A stretch of 64,000 nucleotides of DNA from Chondrus crispus (Eukaryota > Rhodophyta > Florideophyceae > Gigartinales > Gigartinaceae). The notes beneath the pieces were generated by a model, which did not search any database, was not told the DNA's origin, and saw only the letters and a program-made list of their open reading frames with translations. The stretch spans positions 13,390 through 77,389 of the forward strand of contig NW_005179207.1 of assembly GCF_000350225.1 (NCBI RefSeq). Direction: 5' to 3'. Below are positions 1 through 8,916 of the stretch, one piece after another (position 1 is the stretch's first letter; each line of letters starts with the position of its first letter). The translations under genes were made by a program, and so were the position numbers.

Positions 1-12
1 GGGGGGGGGGGG
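1..12. repeat. poly-G run at window edge
   Basis: Twelve consecutive G open the window. This may be a true homopolymer or an assembly edge artefact. No function is inferred. Confidence 0.7.
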
Positions 13-1235
13 CAAGTTTGGCTCCTCGTACGGTACGGGCGGCGGTGTGCTGCAGAAGAGGAATGACAGGGGCTGGCGAGGCCTGTTTGCGGGGTATGGG
101 GAACAAACTGCTGACGTCGTCATGTTTTTGAATTATTTTTCGGCTCACCGTTGTCTTTCAGGGCCTGAGAAATAAGGTCACCAGATCGTCAACAAATTCT
201 TGCTCGCATCAGCCAATTGCAGCAAGCCTATTCGCGACTCGCCTACCCCGTTATTAATTTCTCCGACCTCATCCCCACGGCGGGACAGATGTAAATCTTC
301 GGGCCACTGTAAACACGTCCATAGGACACCGACTTTCCGTAACTCTTCCCCACACTCACACTCTCTGAGACTGCTTTGCTCCATCAGAAAAAACCAATTC
401 ATTTTAATACATCCACGTGAAACAAATCTCAAGTCACCCCCACAACACCGTCATACCCTGTACCTACCCTAAGGGTACATTCTACAGCTGTATTCAGATT
501 TGTTATGAATAAATTACTTATTTCATTCATTTTCCCCATAAATGCATGACGAGAGGACCGACTACAGTATATTCAAATGTGAGGGATATTGGAGAGATTT
601 CCCCGAACAAAGCAATGCAAGGAAAAGTTGCGAAAACTGTAATTACAAGTCACAGCAAAAGAATGAGAGTACTGTACGTGTAGCAGAACCCGGCTGCTCG
701 TTGCGAGCAAAATTGTCACCACAACACAACCCTTGGTAATTTAGTGTTGTGGCAACTGCGAGCAATTGTCCCCAAGAGCTACAGAGCAGCTTGTGTCGTA
801 GAAACTGCAACTGTACACGTGTACCGCAAACTGCAATACGTGTAACAAGCTTTCGCGCGACTCTATCCTTTCCGCAACTACTGTAGGCCTGTCATTCATA
901 TTACTGTACTACTGCCGTACGCATCCGATCATATGCACCACCCTGAGTCGTGATAGCGTGCGCGAACGAGAATGGCGGCGGTATCAATCCACTAAACTGG
1001 AAACATAATGCGCAGGTGAGAGTTTAGAGATAGTTATCTAGCTAGGTCACGGTATTTTAAAATTGGATCTTTCGAGAATGACATTTATTTTCGCAGCAGC
1101 CGGGCATCGAAGGCAACTGGGCTAAGTAGGGTGGCTTTGGCGGAGCGCTGCGGTAAGATAGATGCAATACAGTACACCTGACCACACTATTTAACCTGGA
1201 CCAGATTAAATTGAAGCCCACTTTTCCATATCCGC
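13..1235. other. no gene recognised
   Basis: Mixed-composition sequence with only short open frames (under 91 codons) that resemble no family I know. I see no RNA gene and no repeat with partners in the window. Confidence 0.6.
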
Positions 1236-1352
1236 TCATGAAATAATCTGGACCAAGTTAATTTTTAGAGAAAATTTATTACGTGCCCCTTTTATTTGGG
1301 AATTTTTGTTACGTGCCCCTTGCTTCACCTCACTCCGAACGATTTTCCGGTA

Positions 1353-1566
1353 CAGTGCGCGAAATTTGCATAAATACACCCCACATCATTGCGATAAAAG
1401 CACTTTTGACACTGCCTCGAGAAGCCGATAGGGCATCACCCATGGTACGCGCGTGCGTGAGCGCGAATCTGAAGCCCAATTCTATCAAACTAAAAAGCAC
1501 TCCAAGTTATCCCACAAAATGTGGGCGAAATTAGCATAGGAACACGAAAACCCATATGGTACAGTA
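1353..1566 (+). repeat. left terminal inverted repeat of the Tc1-type element
   Basis: About 214 bp. It pairs with the reverse complement of 2712-2923, with scattered mismatches over its length; the outermost bases are CAGTGCGCGAAATTTGCATA. Confidence 0.9.
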
Positions 1567-1590
1567 ACTTGCAATGTTTACTGTGAAGCG

Positions 1591-2589
1591 CTAATACTTC
1601 GTAGGGCCACCTTTCTTCTCTAGTACCTCCACAAGGTGCCGAGGAATTGATTCATAGAGCTTATTCAGGTACTCCTCGGAAATAGAACTCCAACAATCTA
1701 TGATTCTATCAGCGAGGTCTTCCAGGTTGCTAAATTGACGCCCATGCCCGTAAACACGGCGGGCAAGCAAGCCCCATACATTTTCGATTATGTTCAAGTC
1801 TGGTGACTTCGCTGGCCACCCCAACAACTTGACATTTTTCGACGAAAGCCAATTCTTGGTGTAGTTTGATAGATGACAGGATGCCCCGTCTTGCTGAAAT
1901 GTCCATTCTTCACCGAATGTGTCAGCAGCGAATGGTAGCAGGTCCTCTTCCAGTACCTCACAGTAGAGCGTAGAGTCCATGTTATCTTCAACGCGGACCA
2001 GATGAGACGTACCATAGCAAGAGATAGCTCCCCAAAGCATCAAAGATGCTCCTCCCTGGTGCCTCGTCGAAAATACTTGTTCCTCTCGCCTCAAGTCGTG
2101 CCAATAGCATGCCAACCCATCTGGCCCATCTAGGTTGAACTTTTTCTCGTCCGAAAAGATTACCCGGCGCCAAAATGCGCTTCCGTTCTCCAGCATCTTT
2201 TTGCTCCATTCCAGTCTGGCTCTCTTGTGCCTCTGGAGCATCTGCGGACGCGACAGCATTTTCTTATACTTCAAATGCGGTGCGTCACGTAGTATTTGCT
2301 GAACGCGACGGACGCCCCCATCAATGTCAAGGCTCAGCTTCAGCTCCCGGCATGATTTTTCTCCGTTACTGGCCTCTCGCATCAAAAGCCGCGTTTGCTT
2401 CTTAGAACTTTTTGTTGCGTTGCGAGTGCTTTCGCGTCCGTCAACCCGCTTTGGGTGCTTCAAAAAGTTGTGTACTGCACCTGGGGACCTGCTAAGCGTG
2501 CGAGCGATCTGGCGAACGCTCGAACACTCCTGTTTCATGGCCACAATCTGCCCCTTCTCGAAGTCTGACAGTAGCTTTCCGCGAGGCAT
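1591..2589 (-). CDS. Tc1/mariner (DD34E) transposase
   Basis: Cut-and-paste transposase that would bind the long terminal repeats and insert at TA. I start it at the ATG at 2587-2589 (MPRGKLLSDFEKGQ), because Tc1/Tc3 proteins begin this way; the frame is open 25 codons further upstream to 2664 but that part is not family-like. From this start the protein is 332 aa, within the usual 330-350. Residues about 5-45 form a first helix-turn-helix (SVRQIARTLSRSPGAVHNFL) and about 65-110 a second one. Catalytic residues are D147 (IFSDEKKFN), D234 (FQQDGASCH) and E269 (PDLNIIENVW), with exactly 34 residues between the last two. No stop or frameshift is seen, so this copy may encode active enzyme. Confidence 0.93.
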   Translation of the reverse strand: MPRGKLLSDFEKGQIVAMKQECSSVRQIARTLSRSPGAVHNFLKHPKRVDGRESTRNATKSSKKQTRLLMREASNGEKSCRELKLSLDIDGGVRRVQQILRDAPHLKYKKMLSRPQMLQRHKRARLEWSKKMLENGSAFWRRVIFSDEKKFNLDGPDGLACYWHDLRREEQVFSTRHQGGASLMLWGAISCYGTSHLVRVEDNMDSTLYCEVLEEDLLPFAADTFGEEWTFQQDGASCHLSNYTKNWLSSKNVKLLGWPAKSPDLNIIENVWGLLARRVYGHGRQFSNLEDLADRIIDCWSSISEEYLNKLYESIPRHLVEVLEKKGGPTKY

Positions 2590-2711
2590 TTTTCCTTGCG
2601 ATGCGAAGTTTTTTAGGCACACACAATGTGCATTGCTTATGTATCTAACTATACCAGTCACCAAAGTTGTTACTCTTTCGGTTTACCGCCAACTTGGCAT
2701 GGCAGTAAATG

Positions 2712-2923
2712 CTGTATCGTATGGTTTTTCGTGTTCATATGCTAATTTCGCCCACATTTTGCGGCATAACTTGGAGGGCTTTCTTGTTTGACAGAATTGG
2801 GCTTCAGATTCGCGCTCACGCACGCGCGTACCATGGGTGATGCCCTATCGGCTTCTCGAGGCAGTGTCAAAAGTGCTTTTATCGCAATGATGTGGGGTGT
2901 ATTTATGCAAATTTCGCGCACTG
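2712..2923 (-). repeat. right terminal inverted repeat of the Tc1-type element
   Basis: Inverted partner of 1353-1566; ends CGCGCACTG followed by TA. It lies just upstream of the transposase start and so also forms the promoter side of that gene. Confidence 0.9.
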
Positions 2924-3469
2924 TAGAGGTACCCTTCGTACACAGTGTCTGGGGCTTCGCAAGTCGTAGTGTAGTGCCCAACTTGACCACTAGCAGAGCA
3001 ACGCGACTTTCGTTGAGGCGCTGCGACCCCCTGTTTCCGGCGTTTCTTCGGCCGACCTGCTTGACTCGGAACTCTCCACCTGCTCATCTGTCTGGCAATT
3101 GGCAGCATCTGCGAATCCACGATAACGTTGACTTGAGAGGCAAGGGCAGCAGCAGCAACATACTGGCTTTGAAGTGTTGCATGATGGAAAACAGTCGATG
3201 CCCACTTTGTATCCAGACGATTCCAGTATGCAGCCCCCGGGACGTTCGCATGCCGCTGGCGTAGATTTTCAAACACTGTCAAAGCGTGCACGCAGAGAAG
3301 CTCCGTCTTCTCAAGCTTTCGGCATTTGCAACTCACTTCCGTCCGCTCCCCTTCTAGTTGAGCCATCCTTACGCTCATGTCAGGGAACGTGCTCCCTTTG
3401 ATCAAATTCATTCCGACGACGCCCTCTTCACCTTTTCATCACTCTAGCGCCCCCAAGGCAAGGGGCCTA

Positions 3470-3490
3470 CCCGAATATCGCAAATAGTCT
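3470..3490 (+). repeat. left terminal inverted repeat of pogo-like element
   Basis: 21 bp, matches the reverse complement of 5736-5756 at 19 positions. Confidence 0.75.
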
Positions 3491-3745
3491 AGGCTATACT
3501 ATTCAAAGTTCAACGTCAAAACAGGCCCTCACTGATTTTACTGCAGCCTATGCTAATATGTGCAACGACACTATATGCAGGACAAACGCAATTAGCATAG
3601 ACTAATTATTTATATATATTACAATAGTGCAGGCTACACTATTACCTCGTTTACTGAATGGGCCAATCAAATCACGAGCAACATACCTCGTCGACAGTTA
3701 TTCTCTTTATAGGTCATCAACAACTGGTGCTCCCTCAAAGTGTGT

Positions 3746-5208
3746 TCAGTATTTGTTAACAATCTCCTGCAGCTTCGGGAAAAGCTGTCGTTCCTCCCAC
3801 TGCCCATTGATATTTAAAGCAAGACCAGTCCGTATCATCACCTTTCCTGCGAAACGAATGCCGTCTCTGTCGCGCATAGCATTGACCTCGCGAACTGCAA
3901 CGGCAGCAAGACGAAGATAAAGGTATTTGCCTGGGTTAGGAATTTTCCCTGAACCCGGCGCAAACCCGTCCTTCATGATCACCTCCATCTTGTACTTATC
4001 CCAACGCGACCTCCATGCATCCTTTAATTTTTGAATAACAAATGAGTCCGCTGGCTGGATCAAATCTGTCGCATTGGGTGGGAAAATCGCACTTCAGTGT
4101 TGATAGAATTCAATGCCGTCGCTAAATTTGTAGATGCTCCATGTCCACTGCAGTTGTCTACAAAAAAAATACGCTTGCGGCCATGAGGAAGAGGCCGGAC
4201 GACCTTTTTCTCGGAGAGGTACTGGGGGAAGACGGTTCCATCCATCCAACCTTTAGGCCCAGAACGGTACGAAACCCCGGGGACATTGTCAGGAACCCGT
4301 TGTATAGGATAACTTCTATTCGCGTTTTGGAAAATCATAAACGGAGCTTCAATAATTGCGTCCTTGCAGCCTGAAATCCTTACCATCATAGCCATTCCCT
4401 CCGAGCCAGAGACAACATCAGAATATTTAACCTCTGAGTCGCCACACCTCCCCAATGTCCTATGGTTATCGAGGTTGATAAGGAAGTGCGTTTCATCTGC
4501 GTTACAGATATCATTCTCGTCAATAGCACACGAGCGAAAATCCCTAGCAACGACTCCGAGGTGGAATGCAACATCTCGCTCAATCTGTGCCTGCTTCGCT
4601 GCTGACACCATACGTTTCCCAGTTTGCGCTCTGCTGACAATATGATATCGGTTCACGAACCCCTGTACCCAACGTGAAGTTATCATATCGACAATTGATT
4701 TTTGTGATTTTTCGTCTATCATATTTGTATGATAATCTACATTGCTGGACTCCTTCACGAGATGCAATGCGAGATGACGTAGCAACTTAGCACTGAATTT
4801 CAATCCTGTCTTCAACCTATCAAAATCTTCCAGAAGCGCAATATGCAGAGCTTCAACCCAAACGGCACGTTTGCGCCCTCTTCCCGTCTGAGCCTTGATA
4901 TACACTCGTTTGAATCCCACTCTTGTGACCCGGGTTATCGAAAGGGGTATACCACGGTTGTCCACACTTCTCGAATAGGACAAAAATTCTTCTCGCGCCG
5001 CCCAGAGCCTGCCCGCCTTCCCGCTGTTCGCCTTTGCATTACCTCTGAACAGCATGGGGAAGCGACGAATGGCACGCGGTGCAATGTGTTTCGCGCCATC
5101 TGTGCTTGCGGCGTCAACCATCCATGTGACAATACGGATACGCTCAGCATGGGTTAGTACATTTTGTAGTGCTCGGGTCGGTACAGGGGCCAAGTGTGTA
5201 GCATTCAT
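3746..5208 (-). pseudogene. DDE_1 (pogo-like) transposase with one frameshift
   Basis: Read on the minus strand from 5208, the first 380 codons include the first catalytic Asp in CNADETHFLINLDN and the second in FFVDNCSGHGAS. The third, in TDLIQPADSFVIQKLKDAW, lies in a different frame that runs on to 3746. The frame changes just before this motif, near 4083, by a single-base length difference, which could be an old mutation or a sequencing error. The three Asp motifs and the LIQPxD signature identify the DDE_1 superfamily (pogo, Tigger, CENP-B relatives). The N-terminal part should bind DNA but I cannot place its helix-turn-helix with certainty. A frame open upstream of 5208 means the true start may lie further out. 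Confidence 0.8.
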
Positions 5209-5735
5209 AGATGCCCGGGCGGATTGGGTGTCGTTGGCAGGAGGGGTAAGGGATGAGTTCGGGATTGGAGCCGTGAGGAGAGAGGGGTTCTGGTGGTAAT
5301 GGAGGGTGTCATAGGGACATGTGAGGCATTTGCAGGGGTGAGACAGGCGATTGCGGCTATAGATGTGTTGGTAGTAGCTCGGTTAAGAGCCCGAATAATA
5401 GGCGATGCTGAGCAGTCCATGTTCAGGACGTAGGCTTCGGTGATAGATTTTGCGATTGTTGTCTGGAGGTGTCGAGATAATGAGGCTTTTTTAGAGCTTT
5501 TTTACCCCTTTGATGTGCTTAGAAAGGTATGAACTCGGATACAAAGAGCTTCCCGCCAACGTCTGTGTCTGAGAGACCGTTTCGGTTTCGCTTCTTGTTT
5601 GTTTGGCGCGTCTCCACTAATATACGTGAAGTAATTATTAGTGTAGTCTACAGTAAAAGCATTTTCAATAAAGAACACCTCACAGAAGTTACTGTAGCCT
5701 ATACTAATATGTGTATCCACACTATTAGCCCACCC

Positions 5736-5756
5736 AGACTATATGCGGTATTCGGG
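5736..5756 (-). repeat. right terminal inverted repeat of pogo-like element
   Basis: Partner of 3470-3490; ends GGTATTCGGG. Confidence 0.75.
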
Positions 5757-7634
5757 TGTAGCTGATCCATTTCACATTGTCTCATCAAAACTAGGGGAAG
5801 GGTCGGAAAGGTCGCGGTCGGAGAAGGGATTAAGGGAGACCAAAGGTCGGGGCCTTTGTAGTTCTAATGCATCGTGATGCACTCAGTCACAGCGACCCGC
5901 AGCTGTCAGCAGACAGTGAGGAGTACGAAATGCAAGGTAGTTGAGAATAGAAGCAGTGGGCCCGTTGCAAAGACCTCGTCAAGACTGACATCAGTAAACA
6001 TTGGAGCTTTATTGCTACATTGGCGGCGTCCTTCTGTTCGGACCCCGCAACCAGCGTCTTGACCCTGATTCCTGGTTCCAACAACGAACGACACTGGCTC
6101 TCGAGGGCTTGCGTTTAAGATCAACCATTTACCAGACCATAAAGAACAGCTTTTATAGAGGTTTTCCGACAGTCACTGTAGAATTTCCAAATCGCCTGGA
6201 CCATATTTTTGGTGGACAACTTGTGATACCATCTATATAAGACACGACCCCAGAGAGGGCAGTGCCAATAAGGCGACATTGACTCAGTAGGAAATAAAAC
6301 CACCGTCATCTCCGCCACGATCTGTAGTCGAAATGAAACCATTCATTTAGAGATGCCTAGGTGTCCTGAGTACTAATCCTATTTCGACTATTAATGTTTT
6401 AGCACGGTAGTACGTCTTAATGTTACAATTAAAGCACTTTGAACACTGATTTCCACACATCTGTTCTGATATCTACGAGATTTACCGTCGCCCCCTACGA
6501 GGCACTCTTTAATCCGACTTTTTCACCACTTTATGTTCTTTTTGGATACGTACTAACTGCCTCAATTCCTCGATCGTGGGATTCTGCAAACGATACAACC
6601 ATTCCTTTGTATTAATGTCGAGCTGGAGTCATTTCTTGCCCTCCTCGTATGCTGTACTTACCAGTGCCTCTCTAAGGACGTTGCGCGGACGGTTCAATTC
6701 ACCTGTGTATCACCTGATGTCACTGTCCCATATTGAGGCGTATTTTTTGTAAGGAATCGGCATTACCCCCTTTTCCAGGTGTGGTAAAACCGTAGGGACA
6801 CTAAACCGTAAACGGAAAAGGACAGGCTGTACCTAAAATGAGGGAGCCTGGGGGACTGCTACACTGGAGCGTCAGGTAGAATAATCCGAATCGGTAGGAA
6901 GCACAGGACAAGGGAGGTACACTGCACTGGACACGCGTAGTCGTACTGGGGTGTAGAGCAGTACGACCGGTGGCAAGCTGGAAACCTGAGGGACTTACTT
7001 AATCATACAGTAAAAGGACTAGGGTAGGAAGTAAGGGGAGGCGTGCTTGCCTCGCTTTACCTCCAGTGCGGTGCCTCCCTATCTTATACCCCCTAGTAGG
7101 GCGGGGGCACCGGACGGACCACAGTAGCTGGACATACTGTAGCCAGCTTACTGTAGCTTACGGTAAATAAAAATGACTATTGTACTAACCCACCGATCGG
7201 TCGCGCACCACGTGTACACTTGCACTAGCTGGTGCCACTAACTACACGTGGACTCCCACGTGGCCACAGCTACACGAGCTGGCCACGTATGCACCGTATC
7301 GGTTAACATCTTACTACTGTACTCGGCGAGGCCCCTGGCGCCCGCCTAGTACAGTAGCGCCACTTGGCAATTGTACCACAGACCCCCCTTCTTAAGTGAC
7401 GACACGTCCTCGTGCCGACCGTTCGGGTCCCGTATCTCCCCTGCAAGCCGTCCCGACGACCGTGCTTGGCACGTCTATTCTGTTATCGGTATCTGCCGCC
7501 GCCTTCCCGGCCGACGACCGCACTGCCACACCAGGGACCGGTATCTTTCGAACTCAGCAGTGGCAGAGCTGGTTCCAAATGCCGTTTAAACCTCTCTCTT
7601 GCTAGTCCGTGGAACGTGCAATTGCAGGTGCATC
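5757..7634. other. no gene recognised
   Basis: Only short open frames. From about 7130 there are several CACGTG-type palindromes and CTACAGTA-like words that recall the Gypsy LTRs of this window, so an eroded LTR is possible, but I could not find paired ends. Confidence 0.5.
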
Positions 7635-7680
7635 TTCAAGTGTACAGGTCTCATCTTAAGATGAGACCTGTACACTTGAA
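7635..7680. repeat. perfect 46-bp palindrome
   Basis: The sequence is its own reverse complement over 46 bp, centred on CTTAAG at 7655-7660, with no loop. It would form a cruciform or hairpin. See also the two palindromes at 29460-29567. Confidence 0.95.
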
Positions 7681-8172
7681 AGTGCTTCTTGTCTGTTTGG
7701 GCCCTGAGGTCCTTTCGTAAAGGCGTTGCACGTTTCTTCAGTCTTCCAGCCAGTCCTTCCAGACGAAGGTCGGCTCCCTGCTGCCACTTCGGAAGCTTGG
7801 ATATCTTCAAGTGTCGAGGCAGGCGACCGCCTACGACAACTTCCGATGAATTCATTCGCTATGGTTCCTTTTGGATGCCACCTAGAGCGTATTCTGTATT
7901 TCAGAGATCGAACTCGTTGAGTCCTTCAACGAGTTCCCTGTATCCATGACCATGAGAACCGGACGTAGCCACGAGATGCATGGAATAGTCTTCCAGGAGA
8001 TAAACATATGTGCAACAATGCCGATAATCTGGAAGCTCGAGAGCGACTTGCGGTGGAAGCCTACTGCGTAGTAAAATTGTGAACCACGACGACCACGGGT
8101 AGATGTGAACCGAACTGGGTAGCAGATATTGCTGTAGCGAGCGGGCGTACACGTACCCGCCGCAGAGAACAG
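7681..8172. other. no gene recognised, left flank of Gypsy element A
   Basis: No coding signal that I trust. The five bases before element A are AACAG; no matching duplication can be sought because the far end of A is missing. Confidence 0.5.
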
Positions 8173-8836
8173 TGTAGCATAACCCCCCCCCTGGGGCTTT
8201 ATTTTAGATTAGATCAACTCAGAATCGGATCGGTTACTGTAGAGCTCGATGCTCTACAGTACCACCACGTGTAACCCCGAGTACAGGGGGCGCACGTGTA
8301 CACGTGTACGCGCGGGACCGAAGAGCGCGCACACACACGTGTACTGTCAGCCCCGATGGCTGACAGTATTACAGTGTCGACCGACCGCTACAGTACGTCG
8401 CTACAGTACATCGGTACTGTACTATTATGATAGGTTATTATGTACATTAAATATGGAGCGGACCGGCGGCGGTGGAGGAGGACAAGCACGGACTTGTCAC
8501 CCACCGACCGTCAAGGTCCGACTTCCCGCTTATTCTAAGGTAGCGCTCGCTAACCACCTTAGAGCGGCACCGAGCGCGGGTTGAGGACGCGCGCGGTACG
8601 CCCACGAGCCGGCTCCGCCTCCGCCCGTCGGTACTGGATCGTTACCCAGTACCGCGCCGGGGCGTCGAGGCGTCGAACCGCTCGCGCGTACCGGCGTCCT
8701 CTCCGTTCCCGCTCTACCACGCTACCCGGGCCCGGTGCCGTTAGCTGGTGTCCTGCTTCACCCCCGTCTTCCCGATCGGACGGGGTCTCGGTCGAACTGT
8801 GCATACACCCCTATCGCTGGGGGTGTTTATGCTACA
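8173..8836 (+). repeat. 5' LTR of element A
   Basis: 664 bp, bounded by the inverted repeat TGTAGCATAA and TTATGCTACA. Inside are a chain of short hairpins (for example around 8242-8266, 8345-8370 and 8629-8654), CACGTG palindromes, and an A/T-rich stretch ATTAAATATGG near 8443-8454 that could be the TATA-like promoter element. Confidence 0.92.
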
Positions 8837-8837
8837 G

Positions 8838-8855
8838 TGGTCTCCCGACCTAGAA
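8838..8855 (+). promoter_or_regulatory. candidate primer binding site
   Basis: Begins TGGTCTCCCGACC one base after the LTR. The same words follow the 5' LTRs of elements B, C and (slightly changed) E. TGG at the start fits pairing with a tRNA CCA end; I could not assign the tRNA. Confidence 0.65.
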
Positions 8856-8916
8856 GACCCTGGAGTCCGATCTCCGAGAAGACTTCCGCTTCCCTCCGCG
8901 AACCGATCGCGTCGAG

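Larger units (their letters stand above)
1351..2925 (-). mobile_element. Tc1/mariner-type transposon, apparently intact
   Basis: The element is bounded by TA at 1351-1352 and 2924-2925, the target duplication typical of this superfamily, and its ends read CAGTGCGCG inward. The terminal inverted repeats are unusually long (about 210 bp) and well conserved, and the single transposase gene between them is open throughout. The outer start of the repeat (GGTACAGT) recurs near its inner edge (around 1558), which faintly recalls the IR/DR layout of Sleeping Beauty-like elements. It is inserted in the C-terminal coding part of a Mutator-like remnant. Good repeats plus an intact gene suggest a young copy. 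Confidence 0.92.
1236..3411 (-). pseudogene. Mutator-like (MULE) transposase, C-terminal remnant split by a Tc1 insertion
   Basis: The minus-strand reading from 3411 encodes a SWIM zinc finger, seen as CKC, nine residues, then CVH (pattern CxCx9CxH). Further on is a zinc-knuckle-like stretch CSASGQVGHYTTTC in which the second Cys of the usual CX2CX4HX4C is Ser. SWIM fingers of this kind follow the DDE core in MULE and FAR1-type transposases. The frame is cut at 2925 by a Tc1-type element. On the other side of the insertion it continues at 1350 for about 37 codons to a stop at 1236-1238, so the Tc1 element landed near the end of this coding region. The catalytic core is absent; upstream sequence stops at another transposon (3470-5756). 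It is a dead remnant. An F-box or other SWIM protein is less likely. Confidence 0.6.
3470..5756 (-). mobile_element. pogo-like (DDE_1) DNA transposon
   Basis: A 2.29-kb element with imperfect 21-bp terminal inverted repeats (19 of 21 match) that begin CCCGAATA. TA precedes the left end; the right end is followed by TG, so a TA duplication is only partly preserved. The ends also hold several subterminal copies of a motif like TAGCCTATACTAAT in both orientations (3491, 3545, 3591, 3630 and 5640, 5697), probably transposase binding sites. It carries one transposase gene on the minus strand. Confidence 0.75.

Noticed and set aside
7130-7620. Possible eroded LTR with CACGTG and CTACAGTA words
   Set aside because: No defined ends, no primer site and no gag or pol nearby.
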